A stretch of 64,000 nucleotides of DNA from a virus. The DNA is taken from positions 1 through 64,000 of IMG/VR virus record IMGVR_UViG_3300042691_020140. One strand, written 5' to 3'. Below the pieces are notes generated by a model. It did not search any database, was not told the origin of the DNA, and saw only the letters and a list, made by a program, of their open reading frames with translations. Both the position numbers and the translations under genes were made by a program. Of this stretch, positions 56,678 to 63,381 are shown piece after piece. Positions within the stretch are counted from its first letter, which is position 1; every line of letters begins with the position of its first letter.

Positions 56678-56741
56678 ATTTGGGGGAGCTGCGGCTCCCC
56701 TAAATTCATCGCCAAAAATGGGGGGCTCGAAGAGTCCCCCA
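56678..56741 (+). repeat. Hairpin block (2 hairpins)
   Basis: GGGGGAGCTGCGGCTCCCC and GGGGGGCTCGAAGAGTCCCCC. Confidence 0.84.
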
Positions 56742-56745
56742 AATC

Positions 56746-56791
56746 CTCTCATTATTCTCTAATGTAGCACACACTTTTTGTATGCTATACT
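56746..56791 (+). promoter_or_regulatory. Heptamer-box promoter
   Basis: CTCTCAT (56746), CTCTAAT (56757), CACACAC (56768), then 11 bases to TATACT (56786-56791). GTAAGTTAGTTAG leader. Confidence 0.78.
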
Positions 56792-56822
56792 ATAGATGTA
56801 AGTTAGTTAGATAGGAGATTTT

Positions 56823-57038
56823 ATGAAGGCTAAACTTCGTATCGGTGATGATGGTCGGTTAGAAAGATACTACGCTACACATTGTCAGACATGTGGGATT
56901 GAGCAACGTCACTTGCGTGCGTTTGGCTTCCCACTAAAGTTTTATGACTTTTATCACTACTGCTTCTTCGATGGTCACAGAGGTACTAAACATATTTGCA
57001 AAGTGTGTGAACACAAGTATTCGCAATATCAGCCATAG
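56823..57038 (+). CDS. Small zinc-finger protein, 71 aa
   Basis: ATG 56823, RBS AGGAG. Cys pairs C-Q-T-C (about 21-24) and C-K-V-C (about 61-64) enclose an aromatic loop. HNH-like spacing is not complete (no N-x-x-K/R-G). Probably a zinc-binding protein. Confidence 0.65.
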   Translation: MKAKLRIGDDGRLERYYATHCQTCGIEQRHLRAFGFPLKFYDFYHYCFFDGHRGTKHICKVCEHKYSQYQP

Positions 57039-57048
57039 GAGTTACAGA

Positions 57049-57252
57049 ATGAGTACAAGATTTCGTATAGGGCGTGAATTGTTTGTGGTGGAATCTCCTA
57101 GCAAAAAATGGATAGTACTAATTGTGCTTGAAGTACCGAACAAAGGATGGGTAGTTAATATTACTAGGGATATGGAAATTGTGGAATCTCAATATTGGTT
57201 TGACTCTCAAGAGCAAGCCGGCGAATTCGCCGAGAAGTGGATGCCCACGTAG
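57049..57252 (+). CDS. Cassette gene, hypothetical 67 aa
   Basis: ATG 57049, RBS TAGGAG, 10 bases after the zinc-finger stop, so cotranscribed. MSTRFRIGRELFVVESPSKK; beta-rich then helix. Unknown. Confidence 0.62.
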   Translation: MSTRFRIGRELFVVESPSKKWIVLIVLEVPNKGWVVNITRDMEIVESQYWFDSQEQAGEFAEKWMPT

Positions 57253-57263
57253 TCTTTGAGGCT

Positions 57264-57332
57264 TAAATCAATACCCGATGCAGCTTAGGCTACGTCGGGT
57301 ACGATTTTTAGGGGACTCTTCGAGCCCCCCAA
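57264..57332 (+). terminator. Terminator and type B hairpin
   Basis: TACCCGA...TCGGGTA stem (57271-57301) with ATTTTTA following, then GGGGACTCTTCGAGCCCCCC. Confidence 0.75.
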
Positions 57333-57335
57333 TTT

Positions 57336-57381
57336 CTCTCATCTTTCTCTAATGTTTCTAAGCATATACGCATGGTATACT
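57336..57381 (+). promoter_or_regulatory. Heptamer-box promoter
   Basis: CTCTCAT (57336), CTCTAAT (57347), CTAAGCA (57358), then 11 bases to TATACT (57376-57381). GTAAGTTAG leader. Confidence 0.78.
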
Positions 57382-57411
57382 AAGTATGTAAGTTAGTTAT
57401 AGGAGGTAGTG

Positions 57412-57660
57412 ATGATTAGCGTTTTGATTGTCGGTGGTGACCGCTCGAGCATGGTAGACGGTTTGGCGTATGACTTGCATAAGGGTATCATTTTCTTGCG
57501 ATTCAAGACGACGCAAAAATGGTACGCAAAGCATGTCGGTTTGGAATACATCATGGAAGCTATTGACGTGTGGATGGATGAGAATCAGTCATTTGGCAAG
57601 TGGGCAAATCAGAATCACATTACTAAGAATATGACATTTTTTAGTGATGTAGACCTGTAA
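57412..57660 (+). CDS. Cassette gene, hypothetical 82 aa
   Basis: ATG 57412, RBS AGGAGG; a GTG directly before it is also possible. MISVLIVGGDRSSMVDGLAY start resembles a small alpha/beta fold; aromatic middle (FLRFKTTQKWYAKH). Unknown. Confidence 0.62.
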   Translation: MISVLIVGGDRSSMVDGLAYDLHKGIIFLRFKTTQKWYAKHVGLEYIMEAIDVWMDENQSFGKWANQNHITKNMTFFSDVDL

Positions 57661-57672
57661 GCACCACGGAGT

Positions 57673-57738
57673 TTTGGGGGAGCTGCGGCTCCCCTAAAAT
57701 TTTTGTCGATTTTTGGGGGACTCTTCGAGACCCCCATT
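57673..57738 (+). repeat. Hairpin block (2 hairpins)
   Basis: GGGGGAGCTGCGGCTCCCC and GGGGGACTCTTCGAGACCCCC. Confidence 0.83.
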
Positions 57739-57771
57739 TTCCTACCCGAGCTGCCAGCTGGCCCACGGCCA

Positions 57772-57838
57772 CTCTCATCTGTCTCTCATTTAATTCTAAG
57801 CACTTATTAATATAGGGCGGTCGTGAGCATGTTATACT
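57772..57838 (+). promoter_or_regulatory. Heptamer-box promoter overlapping element D
   Basis: CTCTCAT (57772), CTCTCAT (57783), TTCTAAG (57794), then degenerate boxes in the same 11-base register (TATTAAT, GGCGGTC) and 10 bases to TATACT (57833-57838). Element D (GCACTTATTAATATAGGGCG, 57800-57830) lies between boxes and -10. Confidence 0.72.
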
Positions 57839-57871
57839 ATGAATGTAAGTTAATTATATGTGAGGTGTGAG

Positions 57872-58576
57872 ATGCGTTTTGTAGTAGCTTCAAAAAATGA
57901 CAAATTGTCCCGTGGTAAAAATGTCATTGCCACGTATAGCCGGACCGGTGTTTCTTGTCCGTCGTCGTGTATGTTTCATCCCGAGCCCGATGCGTATGCC
58001 GTTGAGAAGCGTAATGCTTTCGGACGTGTCACAACGTGCTACACGTTGAAAGGCAACACACGCTATCATCAAAAGAGTCTTACATCTATCGATGCTCTTA
58101 AGGTGCGTGTAAGTGTTAAGAAGTTTCTTGATTTACGTAATGCTAAACGTGGTAAAGGTGTCACGCAAGCTAAACGTATTGATACAATCCGGTGGAATGT
58201 GTCCGGCGATGTTTTTGACGGCAATCTACCTAACGTTGAGTATATTGACGCAATTGTTTGGGCGTGTCAACAATTAGATAACGCAGGCATTAAATCGTTA
58301 GGTTATACACACGGATGGCACTTGCCTGAATTGCAAGCCCTTAAACAATGGTTTATGGCTTCATGTGATACAAAAGAAGAGGTATTGCAAGCTCAAGAGA
58401 TGGGATGGATGACCGCCCTCGTTATCGGCGATAATACAGACGTTAGCGGTCTTAAAATCGGTAAGTGTCCAAATCAGCTGACAAAAGGCAAAATTAAATG
58501 TGATGAGTGTATGCTATGCTCGCCCTCAAGCTTGCCAAAGTTTAGCTCTCGTGTGGTAGGTTTAAGCTATCACTAG
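57872..58576 (+). CDS. Phage protein with CPSSC and C-terminal Cys cluster, 234 aa
   Basis: ATG 57872 with GAGG upstream. Residues about 20-40 (TGVSCPSSCMFHP) and the C-terminal C-x-x-C motifs (KCDECMLC near 215-222) suggest a Cys-rich metal-binding protein. The family is one I have seen in other phages, without function (small radical-like or Zn domain cannot be decided). The middle is mixed alpha/beta (DAIVWACQQLDNAGIKSLGY). The 55225 gene carries only its start motif. Confidence 0.66.
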   Translation: MRFVVASKNDKLSRGKNVIATYSRTGVSCPSSCMFHPEPDAYAVEKRNAFGRVTTCYTLKGNTRYHQKSLTSIDALKVRVSVKKFLDLRNAKRGKGVTQAKRIDTIRWNVSGDVFDGNLPNVEYIDAIVWACQQLDNAGIKSLGYTHGWHLPELQALKQWFMASCDTKEEVLQAQEMGWMTALVIGDNTDVSGLKIGKCPNQLTKGKIKCDECMLCSPSSLPKFSSRVVGLSYH

Positions 58577-58592
58577 ACGGTATATCCTCGTG

Positions 58593-58659
58593 ATACCCCT
58601 AACGCCAGTTAGGGGTATTTTTATTGTCAAGTGGAATTGGGGGGCTCGAAGAGTCCCCT
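58593..58659 (+). terminator. Terminator and type B hairpin
   Basis: Perfect TACCCCTAAC/GTTAGGGGTA stem with GCCA loop and TTTTTATT, then the TTGTCAAGTGG sequence and GGGGGGCTCGAAGAGTCCCC (58638-58658). Confidence 0.9.
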
Positions 58660-58852
58660 AAAACTACGGATCTACTCTATTTTATACTACAATAGATAGT
58701 AGTAAATTATTCAAAAGTAGAAAAGAAAAATTCTCAAAAATTCAAAATTCAAAATCCAAAATCTAAAATTCAAATCTCAAACTTCGCTGCACTTGTACAC
58801 TAAGGGACTTAAGGAGCATTGGAATTTTTTAGATCCGTAATTTAGGCACAGA
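58660..58852. other. Gene-free spacer with short repeats and element D
   Basis: After an AT-rich stretch come AAAATTCAA-type units (58730-58778), then element D GCACTTGTACACTAAGGGAC (58789-58820). No gene seen on either strand. It separates the rightward array from a leftward gene pair. Confidence 0.6.
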
Positions 58853-58872
58853 AAAGCCCCAGACTTGGGGCC
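58852..58872 (-). terminator. Terminator of leftward gene pair
   Basis: Read leftward, GGCCCCAAGTCTGGGGC hairpin (GCCCCA/TGGGGC) followed by TTTTC. Confidence 0.75.
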
Positions 58873-58891
58873 GTTCTGTAAAATTCAAATT

Positions 58892-59137
58892 CTAATCTTC
58901 GCTTACGTAGATTGAGCCTACCTTTTTAAACGTACTAGGATTATATTCCTTACCGACATCCCATGTAGCGTATTGCTTCTCAATCATGGTAATAAGTACG
59001 TATGTGTATAACTCCGGCGGGGTTTCTTTTCGGAACATCTCCGCCCTACGTTCTGCATAGTAAGAAGAGCTACAACGACTGTACCAATACCGTTTATAAT
59101 CGGGCCCGATAATCCAAATGTTAAATTCAAACTTCAC
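58892..59137 (-). CDS. Leftward cassette gene, hypothetical 81 aa
   Basis: MKFEFNIWIIGPDYKRYWYS start, aromatic and basic, mixed alpha/beta. It begins one base after the stop of the upstream gene, so the two are cotranscribed. Unknown. Confidence 0.6.
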   Translation of the reverse strand: MKFEFNIWIIGPDYKRYWYSRCSSSYYAERRAEMFRKETPPELYTYVLITMIEKQYATWDVGKEYNPSTFKKVGSIYVSED

Positions 59138-59138
59138 T

Positions 59139-59762
59139 CTAGTATTCCTCCTCTTTACTTCGGTATTCCTCTAATAAGTCATGAATAGCAAACTCAATCC
59201 CCTTAGCGATAACTGTACGACAGATGTTAGATACTAAGTCTGTTGTGTTGACCGCCTTAACAGCATGGCTCTCTAACTCAAGTGCATCGAATGATTCTAC
59301 ACCTGCATATAAGTGCGGCATATATACACCGCCGAGTAATCTATGCAGTAGAATCTTACGCTGTCCCTCTGTAATACACTCCCAGACAGACATGAATCTA
59401 AGCTCTGCAAATTCGTACACTAGGTCAACATCAAGCCATTCACGCTGATTATCGTTTCGCCACCGTAATCGCTTAGATAAGTTGTGTAAGAATTCATAGG
59501 CGATACCCTGTAAGTTTCTTGGCGTAAACTCTACACAGTACATATTAGCATCTGTAATAACAAACTTAATACCCAAGTCACCAAACGCATTAGCAAATGA
59601 CTCCAACTCACGGACAAAGAACGCCTTGTTAGCTTTCTCTACAACTGAAGCGTTGTAGTAAGGACAAACTTTGATAGAATACTTAGCGTCTGAAATCCAA
59701 GTCTCCCTCTGAATACAAAACTTCTGCAAATCCAAAATTGAAAATTCAAAATTCACTTCCAT
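59139..59762 (-). CDS. Leftward cassette gene, hypothetical 207 aa
   Basis: ATG 59762 with AGGAGG upstream and a leftward heptamer-box promoter. MEVNFEFSILDLQKFCIQRE; mostly helical with a strand-rich centre. It shares no motif with other genes here. Unknown. Confidence 0.65.
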   Translation of the reverse strand: MEVNFEFSILDLQKFCIQRETWISDAKYSIKVCPYYNASVVEKANKAFFVRELESFANAFGDLGIKFVITDANMYCVEFTPRNLQGIAYEFLHNLSKRLRWRNDNQREWLDVDLVYEFAELRFMSVWECITEGQRKILLHRLLGGVYMPHLYAGVESFDALELESHAVKAVNTTDLVSNICRTVIAKGIEFAIHDLLEEYRSKEEEY

Positions 59763-59794
59763 AACTACCTCCTATAAATCTCGACTACACGTTT

Positions 59795-59840
59795 AGTATA
59801 GCACAGATAATCACCAGATTACATTAGAGCCACGTTAGAA
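59795..59840 (-). promoter_or_regulatory. Heptamer-box promoter, leftward
   Basis: Read leftward: TTCTAAC (59840), CTCTAAT (59829), TCTGGTG (59818), then 11 bases to TATACT (59800-59795). Second leftward promoter of this class. Confidence 0.78.
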
Positions 59841-59844
59841 TTAA

Positions 59845-59869
59845 TAGGGGACTCTTCGATACCCCCATT
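59845..59869. repeat. Type B hairpin between divergent units
   Basis: GGGGACTCTTCGATACCCCC, between a leftward and a rightward promoter. Confidence 0.7.
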
Positions 59870-59873
59870 CTCT

Positions 59874-59918
59874 CTCTCATCTAATTCTAATGTTGACATT
59901 TCTAATGTATGCTATAAT
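59874..59918 (+). promoter_or_regulatory. Heptamer-box promoter
   Basis: CTCTCAT (59874), TTCTAAT (59885), ACATTTC (59896), then 10 bases to TATAAT (59913-59918). Confidence 0.77.
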
Positions 59919-59950
59919 ACAAATGGGTTAAGTTTTAGTAGGAGTTAGTG

Positions 59951-60796
59951 ATGATTACTAAGTTTGTGTTCACCTCAAATGGTGCGGGCGGGATGAATGT
60001 TGTCGTCAATGGTGAGAATGTCGGTGCTATGTACCCTGATACGACTGGCATGTACGAGCTTTATCAAATCACCGATGTTGACACCGAAAACGAGAGTTTG
60101 AAAGTCAGCTACAACGCTATTGATTTGCGTAAGCGTATGACTACTAAACAGGCTGTCGAAGAAATGCTTAAGTGGAACACTGGACGGCATATGTTAGATA
60201 GTGGCGGTTATGGTAATCGTGGATGGGAGCGTTTGCAGGGCGTTGATTTAATGGCACGTCCTGAAGCTGTTATCGATGAACATGGTTATACGCAAGACTT
60301 GTTTCACTACCTGATTGAGCGTGTACACTTCTGTCAAGAAGCACAAGAATACTTCGATAAGGTGGACGCTGAGAATCCTGACTTGTCATATGCTGAGATT
60401 CTTAAGAAGCTCTATGATGAAGATGTGATTATCCACAACTGCTCGGGCTTGACTGCTAATGAAGATAATACCCTGTCACAGGACTTCATTTGGCATAGCG
60501 TAGAAGTCAAGTTGCCACAGTGGGATGATTATGAGACTATGACTATTATTCAATCGCACAATGGTGCAGATATTCGGGGCGGTTATTCTAAGCCATTCTT
60601 CTTTATGACTGAGTACGAAAACATCTTGTTAGATATTAATCGTGCTTGTGTATACTGTGATAGCTGTCATACTAACTGGTACAGTGATGATGGTTCTAAC
60701 ACATGGGAGAGTGATGACGATGGGGCGTGTGATTGGACTAACAACTGGAATGGCACAAACTTTGTATGTGCATGTGGCGGAGTAATTAAGGCATGA
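59951..60796 (+). CDS. Cassette gene, 281 aa with C-terminal zinc ribbon
   Basis: ATG 59951, RBS AGGAG. The largest array gene. Acidic and mixed alpha/beta; N-terminus MITKFVFTSNGAGGMNVVVN. The C-terminal 60 residues hold a C-x2-C-x2-C pattern (CVYCDSCHTNWYSDDG) and a final CACGG, likely a zinc ribbon. First gene of a three-gene unit. Unknown function. Confidence 0.68.
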   Translation: MITKFVFTSNGAGGMNVVVNGENVGAMYPDTTGMYELYQITDVDTENESLKVSYNAIDLRKRMTTKQAVEEMLKWNTGRHMLDSGGYGNRGWERLQGVDLMARPEAVIDEHGYTQDLFHYLIERVHFCQEAQEYFDKVDAENPDLSYAEILKKLYDEDVIIHNCSGLTANEDNTLSQDFIWHSVEVKLPQWDDYETMTIIQSHNGADIRGGYSKPFFFMTEYENILLDINRACVYCDSCHTNWYSDDGSNTWESDDDGACDWTNNWNGTNFVCACGGVIKA

Positions 60797-61149
60797 AAAT
60801 CACGGAATATGTAGCGAAGCTAGTAGACGGTCGTATTGACGGATGGTATCTCGAAAATCCCTATGTAGTGCTTCGCTACATAGGGTATGAGGGGGAAGAC
60901 CAAGACCCTTTTATTATGGAGACTGACTGGTATAGCATGGCTTGGTGTGCGTTGATTCAAATTTTGCCCGACGATGTTATTGTTAATATCATGTGCGAGC
61001 CTAACTGGTTTATGAAAGCTGCACACCAAAAGTACTATGAAGTGGTAGCAGAGGTTGAATTAATCTCTGGCGTGTGTTATAATGTAGATGTGTTCGATGG
61101 TGATATTATTCTAGTGAAGAAAGGTGATGTAGATGAATGTACCGATTAA
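60793..61149 (+). CDS. Hypothetical protein, 118 aa
   Basis: ATG overlaps the previous stop by four bases. MKITEYVAKLVDGRIDGWYL; alternating strands and a helix around the Cys in WCALIQILPDDVI. Acidic end. Cotranscribed with the neighbours. Unknown. Confidence 0.62.
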   Translation: MKITEYVAKLVDGRIDGWYLENPYVVLRYIGYEGEDQDPFIMETDWYSMAWCALIQILPDDVIVNIMCEPNWFMKAAHQKYYEVVAEVELISGVCYNVDVFDGDIILVKKGDVDECTD

Positions 61150-61435
61150 CGTGTCAGCAATGACAAAGACAGAGCGCAAAGCTCTAATCAAGATTTTGCA
61201 GGGCAATTTCACAGACCGTCTGATTATCCAACTTGGTGATACTATGGTGACTGCTCACGGTTGGGAGTACGCCGAGAATCCATCATGGTACACTCTGTAC
61301 TACAAAGACAAGATGGTACACCAAGACGCTACGTTGGATGAGTTGTTTGATACCGATAACTATATCACGAACGTGGATGATGATGAATTAGATGCAATTC
61401 GAAAATGGTTTGATACATTCCAACCTGAATGGTAA
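61133..61435 (+). CDS. Hypothetical protein, 100 aa
   Basis: Overlaps the previous gene by 17 bases. MNVPINVSAMTKTERKALIK; helical start then beta and an acidic helical end (DDDELDAIRKWFDTFQPEW). Unknown. Confidence 0.62.
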   Translation: MNVPINVSAMTKTERKALIKILQGNFTDRLIIQLGDTMVTAHGWEYAENPSWYTLYYKDKMVHQDATLDELFDTDNYITNVDDDELDAIRKWFDTFQPEW

Positions 61436-61439
61436 GCAG

Positions 61440-61509
61440 TGGCCCTCGGTGCTAGCATCGGGGGCCATCTCTTTGGCTTAGAAAATAGGGGAGTCGAAGA
61501 GTCCCCCAT
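61440..61509 (+). terminator. Terminator and type B hairpin
   Basis: TGGCCCTCG/CGGGGGCCA stem (61440-61467) with TCTCTTT, then GGGGAGTCGAAGAGTCCCCC (61487-61507). Confidence 0.75.
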
Positions 61510-61512
61510 TCT

Positions 61513-61581
61513 CACTCATCAAATTCTCATTTTACTTTTGCCTAAAGTAGTGTATAATAAAGATGTTAGCAAATGACTAAC
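61513..61581 (+). promoter_or_regulatory. Heptamer-box promoter and leader palindrome
   Basis: CACTCAT (61513), TTCTCAT (61524), CTTTTGC (61535), then 11 bases to TATAAT (61553-61558). GTTAGCAAATGACTAAC at 61565-61581. Confidence 0.77.
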
Positions 61582-61608
61582 ACAGATTCGATTAGAGGAG
61601 TTAGACAG

Positions 61609-62058
61609 ATGGACATCAAGCAGTTTATTCAGGAGATGCAGGCGTTCGAGCGTACACTTAACAACGTGTACGACGAGATTGATTCAAGCGTGGTAGACAG
61701 TTTGGAAAACGAGATTGACGGATTGCGTGATTCTCTCCGTGACATCGAGAGTACTGTCAGCGATTGGTCAAATCAGCTTGACGAGGTGCGTGACGAATTC
61801 AACGCCCTCAAAGGGATGGTCAATGACATCGAGGATGAGCCGGTCAAGACTGAGATTGTGCTTATGTCAGATTGGCAGATGCAACAAAAGAAGACCTTTG
61901 TCCGCAACAACTTGCGTAACACAGAGCTTCTGACATCAATGCTCAAAGCAGACCCACAATCATTTTGGGTGACTATCGCTACCTGTATCGTAGAAGACCC
62001 ATTCCATTGTTCGGACCTCGCTGATTTTGTGGTGAATTATGAGCAGTACATTAAGTGA
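61609..62058 (+). CDS. Coiled-coil protein, 149 aa
   Basis: ATG 61609 with GAGGAG upstream (an in-frame ATG at 61573 lies in the leader palindrome). MDIKQFIQEMQAFERTLNNV; residues 5-95 form an acidic coiled coil, then a helical C-terminus. Overlaps the next gene by 20 bases. Unknown; could be a scaffolding or inhibitor protein. Confidence 0.65.
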   Translation: MDIKQFIQEMQAFERTLNNVYDEIDSSVVDSLENEIDGLRDSLRDIESTVSDWSNQLDEVRDEFNALKGMVNDIEDEPVKTEIVLMSDWQMQQKKTFVRNNLRNTELLTSMLKADPQSFWVTIATCIVEDPFHCSDLADFVVNYEQYIK

Positions 62059-62320
62059 TTTGGTGCTGAGCTATCGTGGGACCCCTACCCTTTGTGTGGT
62101 AGGGGACTCCCTCCCACGGGAGCAATGGCTATGGAAGAATTACAGTTTCTTGTCTAAGTTTGCTACGCCTGTCGGGCCACTACCCGAGAATGAAGCTAAC
62201 TTCACAGACAATCTAGCGTTTGTCGTACACGAAATGTTTTGGGATGTCAATGCACAGTTAGAGAAGTATAAGTTGCAGCTAGAATATGCCGGCGGTAATC
62301 TTTATCTAGTCCGTATGTAG
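62039..62320 (+). CDS. Hypothetical protein, 93 aa
   Basis: ATG 62039. MSSTLSDLVLSYRGTPTLCV; mixed, helical in the second half. Cotranscribed with the coiled-coil gene. Last gene of the array in rightward direction. Unknown. Confidence 0.62.
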   Translation: MSSTLSDLVLSYRGTPTLCVVGDSLPREQWLWKNYSFLSKFATPVGPLPENEANFTDNLAFVVHEMFWDVNAQLEKYKLQLEYAGGNLYLVRM

Positions 62321-62324
62321 GCCC

Positions 62325-62393
62325 GAAGCATCCCTAGAAATAGGGGTGCTTCTTTTTGGTGCAAATATTAGGGGACTCTTCGAGTCCCCCATT
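62325..62393 (+). terminator. Terminator and type B hairpin
   Basis: GAAGCATCCCTA/TAGGGGTGCTTC stem with GAAA loop and TTTTT (62325-62357), then GGGGACTCTTCGAGTCCCCC (62371-62390). Confidence 0.9.
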
Positions 62394-62418
62394 TCTTACG
62401 TCAAGCTGCACCGGCCAA

Positions 62419-62449
62419 CAAAAAACCCCTCCCTTTGTGGGGGAGGGGC
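62419..62449 (-). terminator. Terminator of leftward gene
   Basis: Read leftward, CCCCTCCC/GGGAGGGG stem followed by TTTTTTG. Faces the rightward terminator of the array. Confidence 0.88.
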
Positions 62450-62464
62450 TTGGGTAGGGCTAGC

Positions 62465-62743
62465 CTACCATTCTAACTTGTTGTTCTGATAGGCGTACAC
62501 GAGAACAGAGCCCTCGGCTTCTGTGATGTGCCCCTTATCTACTGCCAGCTTAACAGCAAGGTCAATGAAAGCACCATCAACAACCACGTCACCATCAAGC
62601 GAGATGTCAAAGTACATTGGCTCTGGATAGTTCTCATAACCGTTGCCCCACAAAGTGATTTCCGAATCACCACGGATGATGTTGTACACAGCCTTAACCA
62701 CAAACTTACCACGGATTTGCTCAATTTGCTCACGAATAGTCAT
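62465..62743 (-). CDS. Hypothetical protein, 92 aa
   Basis: ATG 62743, RBS AAGGAG, behind a consensus promoter. MTIREQIEQIRGKFVVKAVY, an amphipathic helix followed by a beta sheet and a helix (LAVDKGHITEAEG). Acidic. Different promoter class from the array, so probably expressed at another time. Unknown. Confidence 0.65.
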   Translation of the reverse strand: MTIREQIEQIRGKFVVKAVYNIIRGDSEITLWGNGYENYPEPMYFDISLDGDVVVDGAFIDLAVKLAVDKGHITEAEGSVLVYAYQNNKLEW

Positions 62744-62777
62744 AGCTCACATACTCCTTAATTAAGATTACTCAGTC

Positions 62778-62806
62778 AGTATAACACACATTCAGTCATT
62801 TGTCAA
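62778..62806 (-). promoter_or_regulatory. Sigma70-type promoter, leftward
   Basis: Read leftward: TTGACA (62806-62801), 17 bases, TATACT (62783-62778), in front of the 92-aa gene. The -35 lies in the end of the 48-aa gene. Confidence 0.83.
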
Positions 62807-62949
62807 CGTCGGCGATTATCTCGCTCGATTGCGTCGAACAGTCCCAAGATACCGATAACTCCCACCACGATACGAACAACCGGAATGAACAACATGATAG
62901 CCAACAATTCCATAACCATGCGTTCACCCTCTGGGCTAAGATAACTCAA
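62803..62949 (-). CDS. Small membrane-active protein, 48 aa
   Basis: TTG start at 62949 preceded by AGGAGG; stop TGA 62803. One hydrophobic stretch (MELLAIMLFIPVVRIVVGVIGILGLF) and a basic end (RDNRRR). Short and easily missed. Promoter TTGCAT-17-TAGAAT upstream (63015-62987). Could be a membrane peptide; unknown. Confidence 0.6.
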   Translation of the reverse strand: MSYLSPEGERMVMELLAIMLFIPVVRIVVGVIGILGLFDAIERDNRRR

Positions 62950-62986
62950 TACTTAGCACCTCCTTTCTTGATTACATATGTATTCT

Positions 62987-63015
62987 ACCATATATATAAG
63001 CGATATGCAAGTAAA
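62987..63015 (-). promoter_or_regulatory. Promoter of 48-aa gene, leftward
   Basis: Read leftward: TTGCAT, 17-base spacer, TAGAAT, followed by AGGAGG and the TTG start. Divergent from the heptamer-box element at 63024. Confidence 0.6.
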
Positions 63016-63023
63016 TAGCGGCG

Positions 63024-63057
63024 CTCTCATCTTACTCTCATTTTCGGTATATATACA
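63024..63057 (+). promoter_or_regulatory. Heptamer-box promoter pointing into origin region
   Basis: CTCTCAT-CTTA-CTCTCAT (63024-63041), then 10 bases to TATACA (63052-63057). No gene follows within 350 bases, so the transcript may serve another purpose such as origin activation or priming. Confidence 0.65.
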
Positions 63058-63365
63058 TATATAACATAATACATATATACATATATACACATATATAGAT
63101 TTAGCCCTGCACTTGTATATTATGGCCCCCTCGAGAGTTCCTGAGCGGGCACTTTAATGCGTTTTTGGGGAGTTTTGCCCTGTTTTGAGGGTTTTGAGTG
63201 CACAAATGTGGACAAGTGTATTGGGAGAGTTACATCCTCTCCCTTATTTTTATCCACATTCTCTCCACATTCCAGCATTAATCTGTGGAAAACTCTAGGG
63301 TATAGGTTAGGGTGGTAGGTTACTGGGGTTGATTACCTACCTTTATATATTGTTTGTTTATATAT
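63042..63365. other. Candidate replication origin
   Basis: A gene-free stretch of over 320 bases. A 60-base AT tract (TATACATATATAACATAAT and similar repeats, 63049-63105) is followed by an element D variant (63109). Four DnaA-box-like sites follow: TGTGGACAA (63207-63215), TTATCCACA (63250-63258, consensus), CTCTCCACA (63261-63269) and TGTGGAAAA (63284-63292). A second AT-rich tract lies at 63340-63385. This is the layout of a DnaA-type origin with an unwinding element. Confidence 0.6.
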
Positions 63366-63381
63366 TTGTAGATAGAAATAA

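Noticed and set aside
46090-62393. CRISPR array
   Set aside because: Repeats are palindromic terminator hairpins of variable spacing (20 to over 800 bases) with genes between them, and no cas genes are present.
47265-63057. Naming the heptamers true Pho boxes under phosphate control
   Set aside because: Only the spacing and a near match are visible. No phosphate genes or PhoB-like gene lie in the window, so the regulator and signal are unknown.
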